A stretch of DNA of 64,000 bases from Bradyrhizobium viridifuturi (GTDB taxonomy: Bacteria; Pseudomonadota; Alphaproteobacteria; Rhizobiales; Xanthobacteraceae): NCBI RefSeq assembly GCF_001238275.1, contig NZ_LGTB01000030.1, forward strand, positions 57,032 through 121,031. The letters run 5' to 3'. Below the pieces are notes generated by a model. The model searched no databases and was not told the origin of the DNA. It saw only the letters and a list, made by a program, of their open reading frames with translations. Position numbers and translations under genes: made by a program. Every line of letters begins with the position of its first letter. Position 1 is the first letter of the stretch. Shown piece after piece: positions 52,649 to 60,673 of the stretch.

Positions 52649-53790
52649 TTATCTCCACAGATGAACTCGCGGATAGAACCCCTCACCCGGCTTCATCTCG
52701 CTGCGCTCGATCGCGCCACCCTCTCCCACAAGGGAAGAGGGTGCAGCTCGCACGCGGATAGAGTAACGCTCATTGCTTCGCCGGCTTCCTCCCGATCGGT
52801 GGATCTCGATCGCGCGCAGGCGGCCGAGGCGCAGGATGTCCATCGACAAGGTGCGGTCGATCCGGCTGTGATCGAGCGCGCGGATCAGGTCGTCGACGCC
52901 GTTGATCTCGACGCCGTCGAGCCCGATCACGACGTCACCCGGCAACAGGCTCGCGCGCGCCGCCGGGCTGTCCGGCTCGATCTGCATCAACAACGCACCC
53001 ATCTTGTTCTCGCGCCGGCCAGCACCGCATGCCGCCGCGGCACCGGCGCGGTCTGCCCGGCGACGCCGATATAGGCGCGGCGGACATGGCCGTGGCGGAT
53101 GATCTCCGACAGCACGAATTGCGCGGTGTTGCTGGCGACCGCAAAGCAGATGCCCTGCGCACCGTTGATGATCGCAGTGTTGATGCCGATCACCTCGCCC
53201 TTCGACGACACCAGCGGCCCACCCGAGTTGCCGGGGTTGAGCGCGGCGTCGGTCTGGATCACGTCCTCGATGGTCCGTCCGCTGACCGAGCGGATCGAGC
53301 GGCCGAGCGCCGACACCACGCCGGCGGTGACCGTCGATTCGAAGCCGAGCGGATTGCCGATCGCGACCACGAGCTGGCCGCGCCGCAGCGTCTTGGAATT
53401 GCCGAGCGAGGCGTAAGGCAGATCGCGCGCGCCATTGGCCCGCAGCAATGCGAGGTCGGTGTCGGGATCCACGCCGAGCACATGGGCGTCGGTGACGAAG
53501 CCCTCGGTGTCGCGCAGCCGGATCTCCTTCGACGATCCGACCACATGGCTGTTGGTCACGACGAGCCCGTCGGGCGAGATCACGATGCCCGAGCCGAGCC
53601 CGCCGCGCTCGCGCGCATTGCGCGCCTTCGGCCCGGTCTCGACCCGGACCACGGCGGGGCCGACCCGGTCGGTGACGTCGATCACGGCATTGGAATAGGC
53701 ATCCAGCAAGACCCGGTCATCCTCCCGGGCAGCATCGGCCGTTCGCAGTGACGGCCTGTCACCGGCGGTATCTGAGGTAAAATCCAACAT
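52649..53790 (-). CDS. Trypsin-like serine protease with PDZ domain (HtrA/Deg type), broken by one frameshift
   Basis: Two frames form a ~380-residue S1C protease. The protease domain has the triad regions TNSHVVGSS (His), DTDLALLRA (Asp) and NPGNSGGPL (Ser). The frame breaks near 53014, and one added base joins HAVLAGRENKMGALL into the PDZ domain (PDSPAARASLLPGDVVIGLDGVEI, shown in part). 1142 + 1 bases is a multiple of three. No signal peptide or membrane anchor is visible at the N-terminus MLDFTSDTAGDRPS, unlike most Deg proteases, so it may be cytoplasmic. The last ~40 residues are translated from a repeat (52655-52745). Confidence 0.85.
52655..52745. repeat. Repeat family B copy overlapping the protease 3' end
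   Basis: AGATGAACTCGCGGAT and CCCCTCACCCGGCTTCA match the copy near 51847-51880. The pair CCCTCTCCC / GGGAAGAGGG near 52724-52742 forms the imperfect hairpin typical of the family. The protease reading frame runs through most of it to its stop at 52649, so the repeat supplies the C-terminal tail. Confidence 0.7.
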
Positions 53791-53870
53791 GGCGAGAGTC
53801 CTTTGGTCCCCTCAGATGGTGACCGGCTCCCGCTGCTGCAAGTGGTTACGCTCGGCACCTGCCCGGCTGG

Positions 53871-54320
53871 CTAGGTCGCCCGCCGCAGCGTGCCGCCCCG
53901 CTCCCTCACCGGATCGAGCAGCGACCAGTCGCCCTCCGGCAGCACGTGACCCTTGGGGAATGGCGCGCGCAGCTCGAGCCCGAGCGAGCGCAGCACGCGG
54001 TCGTCGCGGTAGTAGCATTGCAGCACGACGCGGACGAGCGTCGCTGCGGCAGCACCGCCGTGCTTGCGAAACTCCTGCGCCACCGCATCGCGCCTGGCCT
54101 CGTCGAGCTCGGCGAGCGGCTTGCCGGCAAGCTGCGCCAGATGATCCAGCGCCTGCGCCGCCAGCGCGGTGTCGCGGCCGAGCGTCGCCAGCATGTCGGC
54201 CTGGATCGCGGGGTCGTCCGCGCCCGGAACTCTGTACTCGGCGCTTTCGGGAACGATCATCGCGGCGACGGTGCGGAGATCGGCGCGCTGGGCTGCGGTC
54301 AGTTGTTTTACATCGGACAT
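53871..54320 (-). CDS. Small partner protein of a GMC oxidoreductase (gluconate dehydrogenase subunit 3-like)
   Basis: This 149-residue protein begins MSDVKQLTAAQRADLRTVAAMIVP and contains GADDPAIQADML, LAGKPLAELDEARRDAVAQEF and RVVLQCYYRDDRVLRSLG. The pattern 'helix, IVP, ..., F then YYRDDRV-RSLG' and its position resemble gluconate 2-dehydrogenase subunit 3-like partners of GMC flavoproteins. No Tat signal or cofactor motif is seen, so the family call is tentative. Its start is seven bases after the stop of the GMC gene, and the two are surely co-transcribed. Confidence 0.65.
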   Translation of the reverse strand: MSDVKQLTAAQRADLRTVAAMIVPESAEYRVPGADDPAIQADMLATLGRDTALAAQALDHLAQLAGKPLAELDEARRDAVAQEFRKHGGAAAATLVRVVLQCYYRDDRVLRSLGLELRAPFPKGHVLPEGDWSLLDPVRERGGTLRRAT

Positions 54321-54327
54321 GTCGGAC

Positions 54328-55929
54328 TCAATCGAACAGATTGGCGAGGCGCTGCTTCATCTGGTCGGCGATGTAGAGCGCGAGGGCCTGGATGGTGGAG
54401 GTCGGGTTCACGCCGCCCGAGGTGACGAAGATGCTGCCGTCGACGATGAACAGGTTCTTCACATCGTGCGAGCGGCCCCATTCGTTGACCACGGAGCGCG
54501 AAGGGTCCGTGCCCATCCGCGCGGTGCCGAGCAGATGCCAGCCGCCCCACGGGATCGGATCGTTAATGCAGATGTCGGTGGCGCCGGCGGCATCGAGGAC
54601 TTCCCGGCCGCGCGCCAGCGCGTGGTCCATCATCTTCCGGCTGTTGGCCGAGATCGTGTAGTCGATCTTCGGCGCAGGGATGCCATGGCTGTCCTTCAGC
54701 ACGGGATCGAGCGTGACGCGATTGTGTTCCTCGGGCAGATCCTCGCAGATCGCCGAGACCGCGAGGCGATGCCCGTTCAGCCTGCGGAACACGCGGTGAT
54801 GATCCTTGCCCCAGGGCAGGATGCCCTTCTGCTCGCTCGCGACCGCCTCGAATACCGGCCCGGCGCCGCGGCCGAACTGGATGCCGTAGCCGCGGACGAA
54901 GCCGCGCGACAGATCGGTGTCGTAGAACTCCTTGCTCCACAGGCAGGTCGGCGGCGCGCGGTTGCTGTCGGTCGGCTCCTTCACGAAACCGTAGATCTGC
55001 GCATAGGGATGGAACATCAGATTCTTGCCGACAAGGCCGGATGAGTTGGCGAGGCCATTGGGGAATTTCCCCGACACCGAATTGAGCAGCAGCCGCGGCG
55101 TGCCGACGCCGTTGCAGGCGATGATCACGACCTCTGCGGGCTGGAATTGCTCGACGCCGTCCTTGTCGTAATAGACGACGCCGGAGGCCATGCCGTGCTC
55201 GTTGGTCAGGATCTCGCGCACCCGGCAATGGGTCTTCAGCTCGACACCGGCGCGGATCGCGTGCGGCCAATAGGTGATGTCGGTCGAGGCCTTGGCGCCC
55301 TGCGCGCAGGCCGGCGTGCAGTGGCCGAGATTAATGCAGCGCGCCCTGCCCTCGTAATCCATCGTCGCGACCGTGGTGTCCGACGGCCACCAGTGCCAGC
55401 CGAGCTTGTTCAGGGCCTTGCCGAGCAGCGGGCCTGACAGCCCGAGCGGCTGCGGCGGCATCGGCGGGTGGCTGAGCGGCGACAGCGGGTCGCCGGACAG
55501 GCCCGAGACGCCCATCATGCGATCGTTCTCCTCGAAGAACGGCGTCAGCGCGTCGTAATCGATCGGCCAGTCGTCGGCGACGCCGTCGAGCGTCTTCACC
55601 TTGAAGTCGGACGGATGCAGCCGCGGCCAGTGCGCGGTGTACATCACGGTCGAGCCGCCGACGGCGTTGAAGTTGACGACCTTGATCGGCGAATTGTCGT
55701 CGTTGATCGGGTAGTCCTCGGGCCGTTTGCGGACATTCGGGCTCGACGACCACTCGCCGTAGAATTTGGCCTCCCAGTCGCGGCCCGTGCTCGGATATTC
55801 GGCCGGATTCATCCAGCCGCCCTGATCGAGGCAGAGGATGTGCATCTTGGTATCGGCAAGGCTCCAGGCCACTGCGGCACCGGAGGCGCCGGCGCCGATG
55901 ATCAGGACGTCAACGGGATCGTTCTTCAT
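54328..55929 (-). CDS. GMC family FAD-dependent oxidoreductase
   Basis: The 533-residue flavoprotein has the FAD-binding VLIIGAGASGAAVAWSL at residues 8-24, the GMC signature NAVGGSTVMYTAHWPRLHP near 90, GTPRLLLNS near 275 and the C-terminal active-site region GGWHLLGTARMG with the catalytic His near 474. A cysteine-containing insert (CINLGHCTPACAQGAK) near 195 is typical of gluconate/sorbosone-type members. It oxidises an alcohol or sugar, passing electrons to an unknown acceptor. No signal peptide is seen. The P450 gene lies upstream on the same strand after 64 bases, so a three-gene operon is possible. Confidence 0.87.
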   Translation of the reverse strand: MKNDPVDVLIIGAGASGAAVAWSLADTKMHILCLDQGGWMNPAEYPSTGRDWEAKFYGEWSSSPNVRKRPEDYPINDDNSPIKVVNFNAVGGSTVMYTAHWPRLHPSDFKVKTLDGVADDWPIDYDALTPFFEENDRMMGVSGLSGDPLSPLSHPPMPPQPLGLSGPLLGKALNKLGWHWWPSDTTVATMDYEGRARCINLGHCTPACAQGAKASTDITYWPHAIRAGVELKTHCRVREILTNEHGMASGVVYYDKDGVEQFQPAEVVIIACNGVGTPRLLLNSVSGKFPNGLANSSGLVGKNLMFHPYAQIYGFVKEPTDSNRAPPTCLWSKEFYDTDLSRGFVRGYGIQFGRGAGPVFEAVASEQKGILPWGKDHHRVFRRLNGHRLAVSAICEDLPEEHNRVTLDPVLKDSHGIPAPKIDYTISANSRKMMDHALARGREVLDAAGATDICINDPIPWGGWHLLGTARMGTDPSRSVVNEWGRSHDVKNLFIVDGSIFVTSGGVNPTSTIQALALYIADQMKQRLANLFD

Positions 55930-55993
55930 TGTTATTTCCTGGTGGCTCGCTTTCCGTCATTGCGAGGAAGATGGCAATGACGGGGCCGGCGGC

Positions 55994-57217
55994 TCAATTG
56001 ACGATTCTCACCGGCAAGCTTCGTATACCGCGGATGAAATTGGAATAGAGCCTTTGCGGTGGGCCCATGATCTCAAAACGCAGATCGCGCGCCAGAACCT
56101 CCTCCCAGAGGATGCGGAGTTGCTGCTCGGCGAGGCGGTCGCCGACGCAGCGGTGGATGCCGGCGCCGAAGGCGAGATGCTGGCGCGGCTTGGCGCGGTC
56201 GATGATGAATTCGTCGGCGCGCTCGATCTTGTCCTCGTCGCGGTTGCCGGAGATGTACCACATCACCACCTTGTCGCCCTTCTTGATATGACGGCCGGCA
56301 AGCTCGACATCGTTGCGCGCCGTGCGGCGCATGTGCAGCACCGGCGTGTGGTAGCGGATGGTCTCGGACACCAGGTTCGGGATCAGCTCCGGCCTGGCGC
56401 GGACCAGCTCGAACTGCGCGGGGTTCTCACATAGCGCCATCAGCCCGGCCGACATCGAATTGCGCGTGGTGTCGTTACCGCCGACGATCAGAAGCCCGAT
56501 CGTGCCGATGAACTCGCGCGCATCCAGATTCCGCGTCGCCGGCGAATGCGCCAGCATCGAGATCAGGTCGAAGGTCGGAGCTGCGTCAACCCGCGCATCC
56601 CATAGCTTGCGGAAGGATTCTCCCATCTTGATCAGTTCGGCGGTGCGTTCGGCCTCCGAATGCACCACCGCGTCGGGAGACTCGATGTTGGCGATCGCGA
56701 CGTCCGACCACCAGGTCAGCTTGGCGCGGTCCTCCGAGGGAAAGTCGAACAGCGTCGCCAGCATCATGTTGGTGAGGTCGACCGAGACCCGCTCGGCCCA
56801 GTCGAAGGTCTCGTTGCGCGGCAATGCATCGAGCACGGCGGAGGTGCGCTGGCGGATCAAGGCATCGAAATTGGCGAGGTTCGACGGCGCCACGATCGGC
56901 GCCACCGTGCGGCGCTGCGCGGTGTGGCCGGGCGGATCCATGCGGATGAAACTCGGCCGCTCCTGCCCCTTCGGTTGGTCGGCGACCTGGATACCGCCGA
57001 GCTCGGAGGCCGAGGAGTAGTTCTGGTGATCCAGTTCGACCGCGAAGATGTCGTCGTAGCGCGTCACCGACCAGTACGGGCCGTAAGGTGAAGCCTCGCA
57101 ATAATGCACGGGGTCGTCGCGGCGAAGCTGCGCGAACAGCGGCCGCCAGGTGTCGTCCTGATAGAGCCGGGGATTGCTGACATCGATCGGTGTCGGCCTA
57201 CGCAGCGCCTCTCCCAT
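55994..57217 (-). CDS. Cytochrome P450
   Basis: The 407-residue protein starts at ATG 57217 after GGAGTGAG; a 69-codon extension upstream is rejected. The I-helix oxygen site is GGNDTTRNSM, the K-helix ExxR is ETIRYH, and the haem loop is AFGAGIHRCVGDRLA with the Cys ligand. All are typical of soluble bacterial P450s (class I), which need a ferredoxin and reductase not found next to it. It is divergent from a Baeyer-Villiger monooxygenase and upstream of a GMC alcohol oxidoreductase, suggesting stepwise hydroxylation, oxidation to ketone and ring oxygen insertion on a terpenoid, steroid or alicycle; that is inference. Confidence 0.9.
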   Translation of the reverse strand: MGEALRRPTPIDVSNPRLYQDDTWRPLFAQLRRDDPVHYCEASPYGPYWSVTRYDDIFAVELDHQNYSSASELGGIQVADQPKGQERPSFIRMDPPGHTAQRRTVAPIVAPSNLANFDALIRQRTSAVLDALPRNETFDWAERVSVDLTNMMLATLFDFPSEDRAKLTWWSDVAIANIESPDAVVHSEAERTAELIKMGESFRKLWDARVDAAPTFDLISMLAHSPATRNLDAREFIGTIGLLIVGGNDTTRNSMSAGLMALCENPAQFELVRARPELIPNLVSETIRYHTPVLHMRRTARNDVELAGRHIKKGDKVVMWYISGNRDEDKIERADEFIIDRAKPRQHLAFGAGIHRCVGDRLAEQQLRILWEEVLARDLRFEIMGPPQRLYSNFIRGIRSLPVRIVN

Positions 57218-57446
57218 CGCCTCACTCCCGTCTGGTTCCGTCGCCGCTTGGCGGGCGATCGTCTTGTCGGGCCGACGATAGCGGGTATCCCGCGGCCGAG
57301 TAAAGCCGCGCGGCGAACCGTCCGCCGCGCGGAATGCAGGCAGGCAGCCCCAGGCAAATCGCGATGGCAGCCCCGCGCTCCGATGTTTGTCGGTAGCAGC
57401 AAGACCGGCTAGCCTTGCCGGCAATCAACTTAGGGAGCAACGACAG

Positions 57447-59081
57447 GTGGCCGCATCGCGCCAGGACAACAGCGCCCAGACGGCTGCGCTGGACTACGAT
57501 GTCATCATCATCGGCGCCGGCCTGTCCGGCATGTACCAGCTCTACCGGCTGCGCGAGCTTGGGCTTACGGCACGGGTGTTCGAGGCCGGCACCGGCGTCG
57601 GCGGCACCTGGTACTGGAACCGCTATCCCGGCGCGCGCTTCGATTCCGAAAGCTATTCCTACGGCTATTCGTTCTCGAAGGAGCTGTTGCAGGAATGGGA
57701 ATGGTCGGAGCATTTTGCCGGCCAGCCCGAGACCCTGCGCTACTGCAATTTCGTCGCTGACAAATTCGACCTGCGCCGCGACATCCAGTTCGAGAGCCGC
57801 GTTACATCAGCGGTCTACCAGGACGACACGCGAAGCTGGCGGATCACGCTGGAGAGCGGCGCACAGCATAGCTGCCGCTTCCTGATCACCGCGATCGGTC
57901 CGCTGTCGACGCCGACCCTGCCGCGCGTCGCGGGCATCGACGATTTCAAGGGGCAATCGTTCCACACCGCGCGCTGGCCGAAAGACAAGGTCGATTTCAG
58001 CGGCAAGCGCGTCGCCGTGATCGGCACCGGCGCGACCGGCATCCAGACCATCCAGACCATCGCCGGCGAGGTCGGCCACCTCACCGTGTTCCAGCGTACC
58101 GCCAATTGGGCGGCGCCGCTGCACAACGGCAAGATCGACGCGGAAACCCAAGCCAGGATCAAGGCTGGCTATCCCGAGATCTTCGCGCGCTGCAAGGAGA
58201 CCTTCGCCTGCTTCGTGCATACGCCCGATCCGCGCGGCGCGTTCGAGGTGAGCGAGCAAGAGCGCGAGGCGTTCTACGAAAAGCTGTATGGCGAGCGCGG
58301 CTTCGGCATCTGGCAGGGTAACTTCAAGGATATCCTGATCGACCGCGCGGCGAATGCGACGATCAGCGATTTCGTGGCGCGCAAGATCCGCGAGCGCGTC
58401 AAGGACCAGGCGGTAGCCGAGAAGCTGATCCCGAAAAACCACGGTTTCGGCACGCGGCGGTTGCCGCTCGAGACCTTCTACTACGAGGTCTACAACCGCG
58501 ACAATGTCGAGCTGGTCGACATCAAGGAAACGCCGATCGAAAGAATCACGCGTGACGGCATCCGGACCACCGAGAAGGACTACGCCTTCGACATCATCGT
58601 CTACGCCACCGGATTCGACGCCATCACCGGCAGCTTCGACAAGATCGATCTCCGCGGCGCGCATGGCGCGCGGCTGAAGGAGAAGTGGACGCACGGGCCG
58701 GAAACCTATCTCGGGCTGATGGTCGACGGCTTCCCCAACATGATGATGCTGATGGGCCCGCACACCGCGCTCGGCAACATCCCGCGCAGCATCGAATACA
58801 GCGTCGATTGGGTCACCGGCCTGCTCCGCTTCGCGACGGAGAAGGGCCTGACCTTCCTCGACGCCACGCCCGAGGGCACCGCCGGCTGGACCGATCACGT
58901 CAAGGCGCTCGGTGTCGGGCTGCTCTCCAACGAGGTCGATTCCTGGATGACCGGCATCAACCGCAATGTCGAGGGCAAGCAGACCCGCATCGTCGCCCGC
59001 TACAGCGGCAGCGCACCGGCTTATCGCGAGCGATGCGATGCGGTGGCGGCAAATGGGTACGCGGAATTGCGGCTGGGCTGA
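57447..59081 (+). CDS. Type I Baeyer-Villiger monooxygenase
   Basis: This 544-residue flavin monooxygenase has FAD-binding VIIIGAGLSGMYQL near residue 19, GGTWYWNRYPGARFDSES, the full fingerprint FKGQSFHTARWP near 166 and NADP-binding VIGTGATGIQ near 190. It matches cyclohexanone/phenylacetone-type enzymes in length and motifs. I chose the GTG at 57447 because AGGGAG lies ten bases upstream; the ATG 20 codons earlier extends into sequence without family resemblance. It converts a ketone to an ester or lactone with NADPH and O2. It is divergent from the P450 gene across a 229-base promoter region. Confidence 0.88.
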   Translation: MAASRQDNSAQTAALDYDVIIIGAGLSGMYQLYRLRELGLTARVFEAGTGVGGTWYWNRYPGARFDSESYSYGYSFSKELLQEWEWSEHFAGQPETLRYCNFVADKFDLRRDIQFESRVTSAVYQDDTRSWRITLESGAQHSCRFLITAIGPLSTPTLPRVAGIDDFKGQSFHTARWPKDKVDFSGKRVAVIGTGATGIQTIQTIAGEVGHLTVFQRTANWAAPLHNGKIDAETQARIKAGYPEIFARCKETFACFVHTPDPRGAFEVSEQEREAFYEKLYGERGFGIWQGNFKDILIDRAANATISDFVARKIRERVKDQAVAEKLIPKNHGFGTRRLPLETFYYEVYNRDNVELVDIKETPIERITRDGIRTTEKDYAFDIIVYATGFDAITGSFDKIDLRGAHGARLKEKWTHGPETYLGLMVDGFPNMMMLMGPHTALGNIPRSIEYSVDWVTGLLRFATEKGLTFLDATPEGTAGWTDHVKALGVGLLSNEVDSWMTGINRNVEGKQTRIVARYSGSAPAYRERCDAVAANGYAELRLG

Positions 59082-59366
59082 CACTCCCGGTGACGAGAGA
59101 CGCTTGCCCCATCACGGCCTTCGATCGGGGGCTCCCGGGAAAGCCGGGTACCTATCGCACCACGGGTCCTATGCGACAAAAGAGCACGGCGGGTAGGACC
59201 ACGGTGTAGCCGACAGGCAACCTAGTCATCGGAAGCCGAGACGCGAACGGCGAGCGATCCTGCTCGCCTCGCGAAAGAAGTCAGTGCGCTTCTTGATACA
59301 GATCAATGGTCGCCCTCGGCAACCGCGCATTCATGGCACGATCCTGCGCCTTGATCGAACGTTGCC
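59082..59366. other. Intergenic region without a recognised feature
   Basis: About 285 bases follow the Baeyer-Villiger gene. There is a CCCGGGAAAGCCGGG-like self-complementary stretch near 59137-59151 that might help termination. I see no gene, operator or clear repeat here. Confidence 0.5.
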
Positions 59367-59633
59367 ATGACAGCAACCTGGTATGTGACCTATGAAATTC
59401 GCAAACGCGGGCTGCTACCAAGGGAGCGCAGCCCGCGCATAACCAGGGCTTTCGCGGCCGAAGATGACGCCAAGCAGTTCGCGCGCGCAAAGCTCGAGGA
59501 AGGCCTGGTGGTGTTCGCCGGAACGATCAATCCTCATTCGCCAAGGCAACTCATCCTCTCGGAAAGCGTCACCAGCTGGCTCGGCGACGATCAATCCACT
59601 ACCCGGAATCACTCGCGTCCCGCGAGGGAGTAG
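59367..59633 (+). CDS. Small hypothetical protein
   Basis: This 88-residue protein (MTATWYVTYEIRKRGLLPRERSP) resembles a short conserved hypothetical common in Bradyrhizobium, with ITRAFAAEDDAKQFARAKLEEGL, then VFAGTINPHSPRQ. It has no signal peptide, membrane segment or cofactor motif. The ribosome-binding site is weak. Function unknown; the family pattern is recalled and not searched. Confidence 0.65.
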   Translation: MTATWYVTYEIRKRGLLPRERSPRITRAFAAEDDAKQFARAKLEEGLVVFAGTINPHSPRQLILSESVTSWLGDDQSTTRNHSRPARE

Positions 59634-59817
59634 AGGTTGAGCGGCTGCCGCACGATCGAAATGCAGCCATGGCCTCGATTGTTCTAGCCTGTTGCCATTT
59701 TGGCACATGGCTTCGAGCCCGCTGCTCATACCCTCCAACGCGATCCGATACAGGTGTCTTGCGCAGCGGCGTCGGAGGCGAATTTCGATAATTAATTACT
59801 CGACCTGGAGATAACAG

Positions 59818-60558
59818 ATGAAGAAATATCTTCTTGCAGGAGCCGTGGCACTGACCATGGCGACGCCTGCGTTGGCTGCGGATATGGCCGTGAAGGCACA
59901 CCCTGTCCCGCCTCCGCCTCCCGTGATCTACAACTGGACCGGCTTCTACATCGGGGCGAACGGTGGCTGGGGCGATAGCCGCAATTGCTGGGGGTTCGTG
60001 CCTGTCGCCGGGGCGATCATTCCTGACGGCTGCAGCTCACGTTCCGGCGGCGTCTTCGGCGGTCAGCTCGGCTATCGCTGGCAGGCGGGCCAATTCGTTT
60101 TCGGGCTCGAGGGACAGGGTGATTGGGCCGACATCAAGAGCTCGCGTCTCAGCCTGATCAATCCGCTTTTCTCGACCACGACGAAAATGGATGGCCTCGG
60201 CCTGATCACCGGCCAGCTCGGCTGGGCCTGGGACGCAGCACTGTTCTATGTCAAGGGCGGCGCCGCGGTGACGAGCAACCGGTATGACATCTGGACCACG
60301 CTCGGCGGCGTCGGCGTAGCTTCTGCGACCTCGACTCGCTGGGGTGGCGCGGTCGGCGTCGGCTTCGAATACGGATTCACTCCGAACTGGTCCGTTGGCC
60401 TCGAATACGATCACCTCTTCATGGGCGACGCCAACAACACGTTCTCCGTCGTCAATCCCATCGTTGCCGGCGCCGCTAACCGGATCAGCCAGGACGTGGA
60501 TCTGCTGACGATACGGTTCAACTACCGTTTCGGCGGGCCTGTCGTAGCCAGGTATTGA
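59818..60558 (+). CDS. Outer-membrane beta-barrel porin-like protein (Omp25/31 family)
   Basis: The 246-residue protein has a clear Sec signal (KKYLLAGAVALTMATPALAAD), a proline-rich linker (HPVPPPPPV) and then YNWTGFYIGANGGWG, the hallmark of the rhizobial/Brucella Omp25/31 family. Alternating-residue strands continue to the C-terminal LLTIRFNYRFGGPVVARY, which ends near an aromatic residue as barrel proteins do. It should be an eight-stranded outer-membrane barrel. GGAG lies eight bases before ATG 59818, and a strong terminator follows, so it is a single-gene unit and probably well expressed. Confidence 0.92.
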   Translation: MKKYLLAGAVALTMATPALAADMAVKAHPVPPPPPVIYNWTGFYIGANGGWGDSRNCWGFVPVAGAIIPDGCSSRSGGVFGGQLGYRWQAGQFVFGLEGQGDWADIKSSRLSLINPLFSTTTKMDGLGLITGQLGWAWDAALFYVKGGAAVTSNRYDIWTTLGGVGVASATSTRWGGAVGVGFEYGFTPNWSVGLEYDHLFMGDANNTFSVVNPIVAGAANRISQDVDLLTIRFNYRFGGPVVARY

Positions 60559-60578
60559 TCTGATCGATCTCACCGACG

Positions 60579-60608
60579 GAGCCCCGGCATTTTGCCGGGG
60601 CTCTTTTA
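60579..60608 (+). terminator. Rho-independent terminator after the porin gene
   Basis: GAGCCCCGGCA (60579-60589) and TGCCGGGGCTC (60593-60603) form a perfect 11-base stem with a TTT loop, followed by TTTTATTT. It lies 20 bases after the porin stop and is the clearest intrinsic terminator in the window. Confidence 0.93.
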
Positions 60609-60673
60609 TTTGGGAGCGAAGCACCGGCGGAAGCTTTCCCTCCCTTGCGGGTGGTGACGCTTGCTACGCAGGG

